Part shown: positions 43,339 to 52,377 of the stretch, in pieces | How the letters are laid out: each line of letters begins with the position of its first letter | How positions within the stretch are numbered: position 1 is the first letter of the stretch | Assembly (NCBI GenBank): GCA_015075375.1 | Contig: JABTUM010000003.1 | Span: forward strand, 124,001-188,000 | Direction: 5' to 3' | From: Planctomycetota bacterium | Lineage (GTDB): Bacteria; Planctomycetota; SZUA-567; H5-PLA8 | Length of the DNA stretch: 64,000 nt | Made by a program: the position numbers and the translations under genes | The notes under the pieces: generated by a model | Seen by the model: the letters and a program-made list of their open reading frames with translations, nothing else | Databases searched by the model: none | What the model was told of the DNA's origin: nothing

Positions 43339-45327
43339 TCACGCCTCCAGATTCAGCCATTTCAACTCGTCCGGCGTGAGTTTCAAATCCAGCCCCGGCA
43401 AGCTTGTCCGCGTCTCGCTCGGCACGCGAGGCCCGATCAGCGGGAAGGTCGGGAACGGCTGGCAGAGCACGTACGCCAGCGCCACGTTGATCGGCAGCAC
43501 CCCGCGCTTCTTGCTGAACTCCTGCACGCGCTTGAGCCGCTCGAAGTTATCGTCGCTGTACCAGCTTCGCACCAGTTCGGCGTCGGCGGTGAAATTCCGG
43601 TCGCCGCGCACGAAGAAGCCGCGCGCCTGGCTCGACCACGGCATCACCGGAATCTGCGTCTCCGCCAGCCACGCGCGGAATTCCGGCGTGCTCGCCGCGA
43701 TACAGCCGTGCCAGACCGGGTTGACCATCCGCGCCAGCGAGAAGTTGTTGCTGATCGCCGCAATCCCGGCCAAGCCCTTGCTCTTGGCGTACGCTTGAGC
43801 TTCCTTCACGCGCTCCAGCGACCAGTTGCTCAATCCGTAGGCGCGGATCCGCCCGGCCTTGATGTGCGCGTTCAGCGTCTCGACAAATTCGCCCACCGGC
43901 ACGTCCGGGTTATCGCGGTGCAGCATGTAGATGTCGATGTAATCCATCTCGAGACGGTCCAGGCTCTCGAGCAACTGCTTGTTCACCGCATCGGGAAAGC
44001 AGTGCGGCGTGTGGCCGCCCTTGTCGAGGATAACCACCTTCTCGCGCAGATTGCGCGACTTGACCCAATGCCCCAGGATCTTCTCCAGCTTTCCGCCGCC
44101 GTAGATGTAGCCGGTGTCGAAACAGTTCCCGCCGCGCTCGAAGAAGTGATCGAACATCAGCGCCGCGTGGCTCGCGTTGACCTGGTTGTCCACGCCCATC
44201 ACCAGCCGGCTGACCTCCTTCGGGACGCCGACGATCCGGCCCTTCGGGATGGTAGCGCCTTCGCGCACCTTCAGCGGTCCGCCGTCCAGCACCGGCACCG
44301 CGCCGCTCTTCTCGACGCCATACTCCACGCCCACGCCCGCGCGCCATTGGTCCAGCATCTTCATGTTGCTGAGCGTGTCCTCGGGGCTCATCGCCGGCGA
44401 CGCGGCCTTGCGGTCCTTGATGTACGCGGCCACCGTGTCCGCTTCGTAGGCGTACAGCGGCTTCTCGTATTCGATCGGGAACTCCTGAACCGCGCCCTTC
44501 TTGGTCAGCACGATCTTCGTGGCGCTCCCGTCGCGCCCCGGCATCCACGGATTGGGCAGGAAAATATTCCCCTCGCTGCCGAAGATGCGGACCACGTTCT
44601 CCAGATTCACCGAGACGCCGGTGGCCAACTGAGCCACGATGTCGCCGGGGAAGCGCGCGATCGCCACGGCCCACTCGTCGACGCCCGACTGGCCCCTGTG
44701 CCCCATGCCCTGGAACGCCACCGGATCGGCGAAATCCTGGCCCTGCGCCACGCCGGCCACCAGCCGCGCCATGCTCGTCGGATAGCAGCCCACGTCGAGG
44801 ATTCCGCCGCCGCCCAATTCGTCCGCGAAGAGCCGCCCCTTGGGGTTGAACCCCGCGTGGAACGCGAACGTCGCCTGGATCAGCCGCACCTCTCCGATGA
44901 CCTTCTCGCGCAGCAGTTCGACGAGCTTCTTCGTCTGCGGGCTGCAGCGGTACATGAACGCTTCCATCAGGAAGACGTCGTGCTCCGCGCACGCCTCGAC
45001 GATGCCGGCGGCCTGCCAGTAGTTCAACGCCACCGGCTTTTCGCAAAGAATGTGCTTCCCGGCCCGCGCGGCCTTGATCGCCCATTCCGGATGCAGCGGG
45101 TGCGGCGTCGCGATGTAAACGGCGTGGACCTCGGGATCGGCCAGCAGCGCTTCGTAACTCGCGTGCCGCTTCGGAATCCCGAACTGATCGGCGAACTTGT
45201 TCGCCGACTCCTGGCTGCGGCTGCCCACCGCCACCAGTTTGCCCGTCACGGATTTCTGAACGCCCTGCGCGAACGTCTTCGCGATGTTCCCGGTGCTCAG
45301 GATGCCCCAATTCACTTGCGCGCTCAT
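43339..45327 (-). CDS. Fusion of Gfo/Idh/MocA oxidoreductase and aldo/keto reductase
   Basis: This 662-residue protein joins two enzymes. Residues 1-~330 are a Gfo/Idh/MocA unit: VNWGILSTGNIAKTFAQGV, CEKPVALN, and GGGGILDVGCYPTSMARL. Residues ~365-660 are an aldo/keto reductase: CFDTGYIYGGGKLEKILG (catalytic Asp and Tyr), VVILDKGGH (Lys), YMLHRDNPD (His) and AYGLSNWSLERV. Both use NAD(P)H, so the fusion could channel a sugar intermediate or recycle the cofactor. ATG 45327 is chosen over an upstream start; a terminator follows the gene. Confidence 0.9.
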   Translation of the reverse strand: MSAQVNWGILSTGNIAKTFAQGVQKSVTGKLVAVGSRSQESANKFADQFGIPKRHASYEALLADPEVHAVYIATPHPLHPEWAIKAARAGKHILCEKPVALNYWQAAGIVEACAEHDVFLMEAFMYRCSPQTKKLVELLREKVIGEVRLIQATFAFHAGFNPKGRLFADELGGGGILDVGCYPTSMARLVAGVAQGQDFADPVAFQGMGHRGQSGVDEWAVAIARFPGDIVAQLATGVSVNLENVVRIFGSEGNIFLPNPWMPGRDGSATKIVLTKKGAVQEFPIEYEKPLYAYEADTVAAYIKDRKAASPAMSPEDTLSNMKMLDQWRAGVGVEYGVEKSGAVPVLDGGPLKVREGATIPKGRIVGVPKEVSRLVMGVDNQVNASHAALMFDHFFERGGNCFDTGYIYGGGKLEKILGHWVKSRNLREKVVILDKGGHTPHCFPDAVNKQLLESLDRLEMDYIDIYMLHRDNPDVPVGEFVETLNAHIKAGRIRAYGLSNWSLERVKEAQAYAKSKGLAGIAAISNNFSLARMVNPVWHGCIAASTPEFRAWLAETQIPVMPWSSQARGFFVRGDRNFTADAELVRSWYSDDNFERLKRVQEFSKKRGVLPINVALAYVLCQPFPTFPLIGPRVPSETRTSLPGLDLKLTPDELKWLNLEA

Positions 45328-45499
45328 GCCACGGTCCTTTCGGTCGCTCGAAGGCACTCTTTCAAGGGTGCGTAGGCCAAGCAGGACAGGCTATGAAATC
45401 GCGGAGAGGATGCAACCGACGATGGGGGGCATGGGGCCTGACGCCAAGAACCCTGCGGTCGCGGGAGATTATCTTCCTTGGGCCGGAGCGGCTTGCCGG

Positions 45500-46690
45500 C
45501 TATAAGTCGTTCCTGCCCCGAGCATGCAACAGCACCTGCAACGCCATCGGGCTCGCCAAGAGCGGGTCGTCTTCCTTCATCAGCGCCGACTCGTTGCGCC
45601 ACAGCCCGTCCGCGCTCTGCAATCGCAACGTGAGTTCCGCCAGTTCGCGCCACGCCTCGGGCTTCAGGTCCAACGCGCCGCTCGCCGCGGCTTCCGCCAG
45701 CGCCGCGCGGTAGTAGAAATTCATCGCCTGCGCCCACGCCGCCTGTTCTCCGGTCGCGCCTTCGAACCCGGCCGGTCCGGCGAGCGCGTGCGTGGCTGCC
45801 CACCAAGCACGAGCTTTCTTAAGGGGCTCGGCTGCGATGAGCGCGCCCATGTCATCCGGCTGGCCGCGCATGCCTAGGCATTCCAGGATCAGCAGGCCGT
45901 CCAGCGTCGCCGAACCGTACGACCGATACCCAGTCTCGCTCCTTCCGTCGTCACCCGCTTTATTCTTCGAGTACAGCACCCGCGAGTACACGTACCCGCC
46001 GTCCGTGGCGTTGCCGTGCCGGCCTAAAAAGACGCGCGCGCGCCTCCAAAGCGGGTCCTTGGCATCCAGATCCGACGCGAGCAGCGCATCGAGCGCGTAG
46101 CGCGTGGCCGAAAGATCCGCATCGCGATTCACGCGCCCGGGGGTCAAGCCGGGGGCGCTCCAGCCGCCGTACGCGGGGTGCTCCGGAGCGCAGCCGTTGG
46201 CTTCCGCATGCTGCTGCGCGACCAGGAACGCGCGCCAGCGCGCGGCATCTGCCTCCCACCCCGCGGGCTTCAAACGCAGCCACGTGCGGATCGCAAGCGC
46301 CGTCGAGTAGACCGGGTATTCCAGCCACTCGCCTTTCGAACCGATCCCCCGCCCTTCCGCTTCGGTGGCTTTGACGAACGCCATCGCGCGTTCCAACGCC
46401 TGCGCGTGTACCGCGCGCTGGGCCTCCGGCAGGCGGCTGAGCGTCTCCAGCACGAACGCCGTCGTCGCCGCGCCCGGCTTGAGCACCCCATAGGTCTCGC
46501 TGTGGAAACCGCCGTCCGCGGACTGTTTGGCTATAAGCGCCGCCAGCGTTCTGGCGATGCCCGCATCGAGGCGTTCGGCCAGCCCGCCCTCTTCGGCCCA
46601 GAGCGTAGTGGAGAGCAGGGCAGCAAGGAGCCCCAACACCGAATCAAGCAAGCGTGGCGCGAACCGCAAACCGCAATTCGAAATCCGCAA
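45500..46690 (-). CDS. Secreted alpha-toroid protein, diverged prenyltransferase/squalene-oxidase repeat type
   Basis: This 396-residue protein starts at TTG 46690, with GAGG overlapping the stop codon of the previous gene and a signal peptide ending near LWAEEGG. Tandem helical pairs with IAKQSADGGFHSE, NATDGGYVYS and LQSADGLWRNE resemble the QW-type repeats of terpenoid cyclase toroids. It is the most diverged of three consecutive such genes (45500-48892). It lacks the cyclase DDTA and prenyltransferase zinc motifs, so an enzymatic role is doubtful. Confidence 0.7.
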   Translation of the reverse strand: MRISNCGLRFAPRLLDSVLGLLAALLSTTLWAEEGGLAERLDAGIARTLAALIAKQSADGGFHSETYGVLKPGAATTAFVLETLSRLPEAQRAVHAQALERAMAFVKATEAEGRGIGSKGEWLEYPVYSTALAIRTWLRLKPAGWEADAARWRAFLVAQQHAEANGCAPEHPAYGGWSAPGLTPGRVNRDADLSATRYALDALLASDLDAKDPLWRRARVFLGRHGNATDGGYVYSRVLYSKNKAGDDGRSETGYRSYGSATLDGLLILECLGMRGQPDDMGALIAAEPLKKARAWWAATHALAGPAGFEGATGEQAAWAQAMNFYYRAALAEAAASGALDLKPEAWRELAELTLRLQSADGLWRNESALMKEDDPLLASPMALQVLLHARGRNDL

Positions 46691-46700
46691 GGTGAAGACC

Positions 46701-47780
46701 TCACTGCTGCAGCGGCAGCAACCGGTAAGGAGTCTGCAGCGTCAAAATCGCGTTCGCCGTCGCGAACGTTTTCCCGCTGATGCAGGCCGTCGTCGTCCAG
46801 CTTCCGTCCGCATTCTGCCGGCGTATCAACTGATCCCGGACGAAGGGAAACCATTTGCGCCAGCGCGGGCCGTCTTCGCCGATCAGCGCCTGCGACATCA
46901 TCGACGCGGCCAGGTAATCCTCGCCTTCCACCGTCAGGAAGATCTGCTTCCACTGTCCGTTCTTGCACTGTTCGATGAATGCGTCCATGGCGTCCAGCGT
47001 GCGCTCTTCGCCGCCCGCGCCCATTCCCACCAGCACGCGGATGCAGCTTGCCGTGGCATACAGCGACTGGTAACCGCCTCCGTACTGCGCCTGCGCGCCG
47101 CCGTCGTACAGTTTGGTGCTGGGATTGTGCTGATCCTTGATGAACTTCACCGTCTTCTGCACCGCCGCGTGTTTGATCGAAAGCCCGGCGCTCGCCGCGC
47201 TGCGCAGCGCCAGCCAGGACATGCACGTCGCCTTCAAGCTCCCGAAAGTCTGCTTGTGCCAGCTCCCGTCGGCTTCCTGCGATTTGGCGATGAAGTCCGT
47301 CAACTTCTGGATCGATGGGATCATCTCGAGATTCGCTTCGCCGGTATCGCCCGGCCGCATCCCGTAGAGCTGCGTGAGAAAAATCACGGCGAAGCCGTTG
47401 TGGACGGTCGCGCCCAGCTTGCCCTGAATAAGCGTCGTTTCGCCGAACGAGATATCGTTGGGCGCCTTGCGCGCGCGCTTCAGGATGTATTCGGCGGCCT
47501 TGCGCAGCGCGCGCACCGCCCGTGCATCGATGCCCTCGCGCTCGGTCTCGCCCGCCGCGAGCAGCACCAGCCCGCATAAAGCCGTGCAGGTGATATCCGG
47601 GGCGCTCTTCGCGTCGAGTCCCCACGAACCGTCCGGATTCTGAGCGCGCAGAATCCACTCGACGCCTTTTTTAATCGTCTCGCGCGCCGCGGGCGTAAAT
47701 TCTTCTGGGGCGTCCTGCGCGCACGCCAAGCTCCCGGCCAGCAGCACGATCGAAGCGCAGCGTGCCGCCGAACGAAGCAT
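46701..47780 (-). CDS. Secreted alpha-toroid (prenyltransferase/squalene-oxidase repeat) protein
   Basis: This 359-residue protein has a signal peptide (MLRSAARCASIVLLAGSLAC), possibly a lipoprotein since SLAC is a lipobox-like sequence. QW-type repeats are clear: LRAQNPDGSWGLD, KSQEADGSWHKQT and RRQNADGSWTTTA. It lies 10 bp upstream of the next member and 23 bp after its close paralogue, so the three form an operon. Such proteins are common in planctomycete-like genomes; their role is unknown, possibly protein or glycan binding at the cell surface. Confidence 0.8.
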   Translation of the reverse strand: MLRSAARCASIVLLAGSLACAQDAPEEFTPAARETIKKGVEWILRAQNPDGSWGLDAKSAPDITCTALCGLVLLAAGETEREGIDARAVRALRKAAEYILKRARKAPNDISFGETTLIQGKLGATVHNGFAVIFLTQLYGMRPGDTGEANLEMIPSIQKLTDFIAKSQEADGSWHKQTFGSLKATCMSWLALRSAASAGLSIKHAAVQKTVKFIKDQHNPSTKLYDGGAQAQYGGGYQSLYATASCIRVLVGMGAGGEERTLDAMDAFIEQCKNGQWKQIFLTVEGEDYLAASMMSQALIGEDGPRWRKWFPFVRDQLIRRQNADGSWTTTACISGKTFATANAILTLQTPYRLLPLQQ

Positions 47781-47803
47781 GGTTCCGGATTCCTGGGGGA
47801 CTC

Positions 47804-48892
47804 TTAAAGGTCTTCGAGCGGCAGCAGCCGCAGCGGCGTCTCCAGGCACAGCAGCGCGCACGCCGTCACGAAGGTGCGCCCGCGCAGACACGACGTCGCC
47901 GTCCAGCTCCCGTCGGCATTCTGCGTCTTGGTCAGGCGGCCGCGCACGAAGGTGAACCACTTCTGCCAATTCTCGCCGTTCTCGTGAATCAGCGCGTGCG
48001 TCAGCATCAGCGCCGCCGGATAGTCCTCGCCGACATTGGTCAGGAAGCCCTGTTGCCACTCGCCCCCGGCGATACCTTTGACCAGCTTGGTCACCGCGTC
48101 GTGGACTTCGCGCGTCTGCCCTTCGCCCATGCCGTAGAGCACGCGGATCGCGCTGGCGGAGGCGTAAATCGGATTTCCGCGCTCGCCATTCCCGCCGTCG
48201 TAAAGATTGTTGCTGGGGTTGTACTGCTTGCGAATGAACTTGAGGGTGCGGTCCACCGCCGCGCCGTGAATCGCGACGCCCGTCGAAGCCGACGAACGCA
48301 GCGCCATCCAGCCCAAGGCCGTCGCCTGCAGGCTGCTGTAGGTATCCTTGTACCAGCTTCCGTCCGACTCCTGGCACTTCGCCAGTGTATCGCTCAGCAG
48401 TTCCACCGCGCGACGCACCTGTTCGTTGCGCGTCTCGTCCAGTTGCAGCGACTGCATCCCGTAAATCTGGCTCAGGAAGATCACCGCGTACATGCTCTGC
48501 GAACGCGCGCCCACATACGTGTGGAACTCGCTCTGCTCGCCGTCGTCGATCCCCGTGCCGCGCTTCACGCGCTGCATGCGCTTGAGCAGGTAATCGACGG
48601 CCTTGCGCACCGCCGCCACGCACTCGGCCGACGGACCGTTCTTTTCGGTATTTCCAGCCGCCAGCAGCGCCATCCCCGCCGTCGCCGTGCACGCGATATT
48701 CGCGCTGTCGCGGATGTCCATACCCCACGAACCGTCTTTGTTCTGCGCCGAGAGCAGCCACTTCGTGCCGCGTTCGATGGACTTGAGCTGGGCCGGAATC
48801 ACTTCCTCAAAGCCCCACCCTGAAGCCGAAGCGGCCCATAAGAGCAGTGCCAGAAATGGAAGCAGCGTGCGTGGCATATCTCTAAGACGCAT
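47804..48892 (-). CDS. Secreted alpha-toroid (prenyltransferase/squalene-oxidase repeat) protein
   Basis: This 362-residue protein has a signal peptide (MRLRDMPRTLLPFLALLLWA) and the repeats LSAQNKDGSWGMD, KCQESDGSWYKDT and KTQNADGSWTATS. It is a close paralogue of the product of 46701-47780: the segment order, lengths and the GEDYPAALMLTHALI versus GEDYLAASMMSQALI words match. ATG 48892 has GAGG nine bases upstream; 48877 is an alternative start. It is the first gene of the three-gene operon. Confidence 0.8.
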   Translation of the reverse strand: MRLRDMPRTLLPFLALLLWAASASGWGFEEVIPAQLKSIERGTKWLLSAQNKDGSWGMDIRDSANIACTATAGMALLAAGNTEKNGPSAECVAAVRKAVDYLLKRMQRVKRGTGIDDGEQSEFHTYVGARSQSMYAVIFLSQIYGMQSLQLDETRNEQVRRAVELLSDTLAKCQESDGSWYKDTYSSLQATALGWMALRSSASTGVAIHGAAVDRTLKFIRKQYNPSNNLYDGGNGERGNPIYASASAIRVLYGMGEGQTREVHDAVTKLVKGIAGGEWQQGFLTNVGEDYPAALMLTHALIHENGENWQKWFTFVRGRLTKTQNADGSWTATSCLRGRTFVTACALLCLETPLRLLPLEDL

Positions 48893-48991
48893 AAAAGCTC
48901 GCCTCGGGTCAAGCTATACGCACAAATCTTACCCTTCTTGACGTACCATGCGTTCGTAAGGTTCTCGTAAAATGCTAAGCGCCAATACCGG

Positions 48992-50845
48992 CTAAGGTTG
49001 AACGCCCTCCGGTTGGGGTGCAGCCGGCCCCGGAGTGAGCGTGATGACCCCCCAGCGCACCGCCCATTGCGCGCCAGACTGCCGCGCCAGATCGTCGAAG
49101 AGCGCCTTTAGGGTTTGCGTGCCCGGTGGGAGAAGCTGCGCCTGCTCGCGGGTCAGTTTGAAATAGGCCGGCTCGCCGCGCGGGCCGTCTTCCAGGAAGA
49201 TCGCACAGCCGCTCAACTTACGCAGTTGCTTCAAGAGGGTGCCGGCCGTGAGCCCCGTTCCGTTCCATTCGACTTTCCGTTCCAGAATCGCATCCATCCG
49301 TTCTCCGCTCGGCGCGGCGGGCGGCTTGCCGTTCGCTTTCCACTCACGTACCAAGTCGCGAAAGGCCGCCACCGCCGCGGGAGAAGCCTGCACCAGCGCC
49401 TTACCGCGCACGACTCTCAGCGAGAGCGTCGGCTCGAAGGACGGGAAGAGTTCCAAATACGGACCCAGTTCCTTCAAGAGCAGCGCCTGGAGCACCTCGT
49501 CGGCTTTCGGCCCGTCGGCCAGATTCGAGGGCGTCAGGAAGCGTACGTCCATGCCGCCGACGGCCCATTCCAGAATCCCATTCGCCGCCCGCGCCAGACG
49601 CAAACCTGGCTGTCCCGACGCATCCACCTCCGCGACCAGCCTAAAGATTTCGCGTTCCGCTCCCACCCAGACCGAACGGTGCGCCAGCCAGCGTAAGGTC
49701 AAACCGAGCGGATGGTCCTTGAGCTGCAGCCGGATCGGCGCGAGTCCTTCGATCTCTGGCGGATACGGCTCGTGCTCGTAGCGCTTGCCTTCCACCCACA
49801 GCGCCACCGGCGCGTTCTGGCGCTTCAGTTCGCTCAGGGCTTGCACCAGATCGGTGTGGTTCATGAACAACGAGACCGGCCGCGCCAGCCGATCCAGCGC
49901 CGCCTGTGTCGAGAAGCCGTCGGTTCTCTCCGGCCACTGTGCGTCGCGGCCTTCCGGCTCCAGCAACGCCAGCAAGCGCGCTGCTCGGGCGATCGTGCCG
50001 GAGGCGCCGCGAATCGAAAGCGCCGCCGATCCAGGCTGCACCTCGGTGCTGACCGGCGGAAAAAAAGCGCGCAGCGTGTCGCTCACCCGCTGCGCTTCTT
50101 CCTTATCGAGCTTCCAGTGCGACCAGTCGAACGTGTGCCGCTGGCGCTTGAGCATCTGCGCGCGCGTCGCATGCGTCAGCACCAGAACATCGCCGCGCGG
50201 AACGACCTCCAGACCCAAAGCGAGCCCGACATTCCCGAACCAGTCGCCCAGCGTGGGCGATCGCTGCCCCTGTCGAATCACGAAGGCGCCCGGCACCCAA
50301 CCCTCTCGGGCCGTCGCTTCGGGATCGACAAGCAGTTCGATGCCCTGCAAGCCGGCCGTCGCGACCAGCGAATCGAAAACCCCGCCCGCCGCGCCGGACT
50401 CGGCGACGGCTGCACCCTCTTCGATGTTCTGGACATACGGCCGGGCCAGGGCCTCTTCCAGCTTCGGCGCGACCGGCAGGTACCCGTCGTACGCCAGCAG
50501 GACGCGCGCACGCAAGCCGCGCGCTTGGGAAGCGATCTCCGCCGTGGGGTGTTTGGCGTATTCCTCGGCCAGCTTTAAGACAGGCGACCCGCGTTGAACC
50601 AGCGCGCGCAGCGCTTCGTCGCGCTTCTCGAAATCCGCCGCGCCCAGCTTCTCGAAGAGCGCCCGGATCCCAGGCACCTGATCGGATTGAAGCTCGGGCG
50701 GGCTCAACCGCTGCGCTGGGTCGGTCGGCCAATCTTCGGCGCCCAGGACCCCAAACGGCAAAAGCGCCACCGCCACACCTAGCCAATAATAAGCTCTACT
50801 TACGCTAAAGCCTTGGGGACCAACTGGTAAGGCCTGATTAAGCAC
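48992..50845 (-). CDS. Exported protein of unknown function, secretin-N-like segments
   Basis: This 617-residue protein starts at GTG 50845 with GAGGAG upstream and carries a signal peptide or anchor (YYWLGVAVALLPFGVLGAE). It is not recognised as a whole. A helical N-terminal domain is followed by mixed alpha/beta segments. VSDTLRAFFPPVSTEVQP and AALSIRGASGTIARAARL resemble the short N domains of secretins, and VEWNGTGLTAGTLLKQLRKL recurs in style near the C-terminus. No beta-barrel domain follows. It is divergent from the zinc-ribbon gene and upstream of the alpha-toroid operon. Confidence 0.6.
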   Translation of the reverse strand: MLNQALPVGPQGFSVSRAYYWLGVAVALLPFGVLGAEDWPTDPAQRLSPPELQSDQVPGIRALFEKLGAADFEKRDEALRALVQRGSPVLKLAEEYAKHPTAEIASQARGLRARVLLAYDGYLPVAPKLEEALARPYVQNIEEGAAVAESGAAGGVFDSLVATAGLQGIELLVDPEATAREGWVPGAFVIRQGQRSPTLGDWFGNVGLALGLEVVPRGDVLVLTHATRAQMLKRQRHTFDWSHWKLDKEEAQRVSDTLRAFFPPVSTEVQPGSAALSIRGASGTIARAARLLALLEPEGRDAQWPERTDGFSTQAALDRLARPVSLFMNHTDLVQALSELKRQNAPVALWVEGKRYEHEPYPPEIEGLAPIRLQLKDHPLGLTLRWLAHRSVWVGAEREIFRLVAEVDASGQPGLRLARAANGILEWAVGGMDVRFLTPSNLADGPKADEVLQALLLKELGPYLELFPSFEPTLSLRVVRGKALVQASPAAVAAFRDLVREWKANGKPPAAPSGERMDAILERKVEWNGTGLTAGTLLKQLRKLSGCAIFLEDGPRGEPAYFKLTREQAQLLPPGTQTLKALFDDLARQSGAQWAVRWGVITLTPGPAAPQPEGVQP

Positions 50846-50996
50846 GCGCGGAGGTACTCCTCACAAAGTCGGCAAGCAACACCTGTGCAGTCCGTTAAGC
50901 TAGACGAAAGACGGCATACGGCTTCTAGTTTTTAGTAGTGGAAACCTCGCGCCTTCTTTCGGTTGCCCTAGGTGCAAAATAGACGAAGCGGCAGGC

Positions 50997-51024
50997 TTGA
51001 TTTCGCACCTTAATGACCTATAAG
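50997..51024 (+). promoter_or_regulatory. Predicted promoter of the zinc-ribbon gene
   Basis: TTGATT at 50997-51002, a 16-base spacer, and TATAAG at 51019-51024. Confidence 0.45.
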
Positions 51025-51089
51025 GGCAAGCGGAGCACTGGAAAGCGCCACCAACCGGGATGTAGTGGGCCAGGAGAGCCCTACGCACC

Positions 51090-52187
51090 ATGCCTATTTC
51101 TTATCCTTGCAAGGCGTGTGGATCGAACGTCTTGGACCGAGACGTGCAAGCCGGACGCGCCACGCGGCAAGGGCGGAATTACTACTGCGCCGAATGCTCT
51201 CCGCTGGTGCTCGATTCGGTGGCGACGGCGGCCGCTCCGCGTAAAGCTGCTCGAGCACCGGTGGCGCACGGTTTAGGCGCGCACGAAATGCCGTCCGAAC
51301 GGCCGACGGCCAAGCAGGCGGAGCCGGTCAACGACGGCATCGAAGTACTGGAAGAATTCGAGATCATGTCGGTCGACGTGCCCGATGCGGCGCCCAAGGA
51401 GAGTCCCATGGCGGATAGCGAACCGGTGGCGTCGGAAGGCCGCGCCTCCAGCCGTCGCCGAGCCTCGGGGCGAGCGGGCGCCGGCGCCGGACGCGGAGCC
51501 AGCCAGCGCAAAATGGCCGCCGCCAGTTCGCGCCGGGGCGCCGCGCGCGCTTCGGGCCGAGGCGCAGCGAGCGACGATTCAAGCAAAGGTTCCAACCGCC
51601 AGAAGAAGGAAGTCTTTTACCGCTCCGGCAGCAACAATGCGGTGCCCGCCGATCAGGTCGGCGAAGTCCACGAGAATCTCGTCGATTCGAACGTGCTCCA
51701 GGCGATTAACCTCAAGAAGGATCAGAAGCGCAAGGCCAACAGCGCCAAGAGTATTCAGCCCGCTTCCCGCGGCAGCGCGCGGTCCAACGCCAGTGCGTCC
51801 AACCGGTCCAACAGCGGAGGTTCGGGGCGCTCGCAGCGCATGTCGCGGCGGGGCGGAAAGGGCGGCGGAAGCGACGGCGGCAATCAGACGCTCATGATCG
51901 CGGGGGGCGCCGGTCTCCTGTTGATGCTGATTCTGGTTTTCGCCATGTCCGGCGGCTCGACCGGAACCCGATCGCAGAAGCAGTCCCACGACGAGGCCAT
52001 GCCCGCGAGTTTCTACGCCAGCAAAGCGGCTGAACTCGAGCGCCAAGGCAATCGAGCCGGCGCGATGGACATGTACATCAAAGCCGCCGAAGCCGCCGAA
52101 CGCTCGGGGAACTCATCCGAGGCCGTACGTTTCAATCAGCGCGCTTACGATATCCAGAAGTTCACGACGCTGAAGATGAACCGCTGA
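51090..52187 (+). CDS. Zinc-ribbon, membrane-anchored protein of unknown function
   Basis: This 365-residue protein has an N-terminal zinc ribbon (YPCKACGSNV ... YYCAECSPL, four cysteines in two CxxC pairs), a long Ser/Arg/Ala/Gly-rich disordered region (~60-265), one transmembrane helix (AGGAGLLLMLILVFAMSG) and a short TPR-like C-terminus (RAGAMDMYIKAAEAAERSGN). Residues after the membrane segment probably face the periplasm. It is divergent from the exported protein gene. Function unknown. Confidence 0.65.
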   Translation: MPISYPCKACGSNVLDRDVQAGRATRQGRNYYCAECSPLVLDSVATAAAPRKAARAPVAHGLGAHEMPSERPTAKQAEPVNDGIEVLEEFEIMSVDVPDAAPKESPMADSEPVASEGRASSRRRASGRAGAGAGRGASQRKMAAASSRRGAARASGRGAASDDSSKGSNRQKKEVFYRSGSNNAVPADQVGEVHENLVDSNVLQAINLKKDQKRKANSAKSIQPASRGSARSNASASNRSNSGGSGRSQRMSRRGGKGGGSDGGNQTLMIAGGAGLLLMLILVFAMSGGSTGTRSQKQSHDEAMPASFYASKAAELERQGNRAGAMDMYIKAAEAAERSGNSSEAVRFNQRAYDIQKFTTLKMNR

Positions 52188-52341
52188 CTGGCGTTCGCAG
52201 TTTACCGTTTCGTTACCCAAAAATAAGCCAAATTAGAAGCGGTTCGGAGCCTTCTTTCGAGGTCTCTGAACCGCTGCGCCCATCCGCCCGATACTTGGAT
52301 TTGAAGCCGCAAGGTTTCCCTGCCGTCGTGTAGGGAACCCT

Positions 52342-52369
52342 TTGACGATTCATTGGTTGGAGTTAGAAT
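52342..52369 (+). promoter_or_regulatory. Predicted promoter of the OstA/LptD-like gene
   Basis: TTGACG at 52342-52347, a 16-base spacer, and TAGAAT at 52364-52369, which is eight bases from the ATG at 52378. The transcript would be leaderless or nearly so. Confidence 0.6.
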
Positions 52370-52377
52370 CCGTCTCC

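Noticed and set aside
52342..52377. TTG start for the OstA/LptD-like gene at 52342
   Set aside because: The bases coincide with a good -35 box (TTGACG), and the signal peptide begins naturally at ATG 52378.
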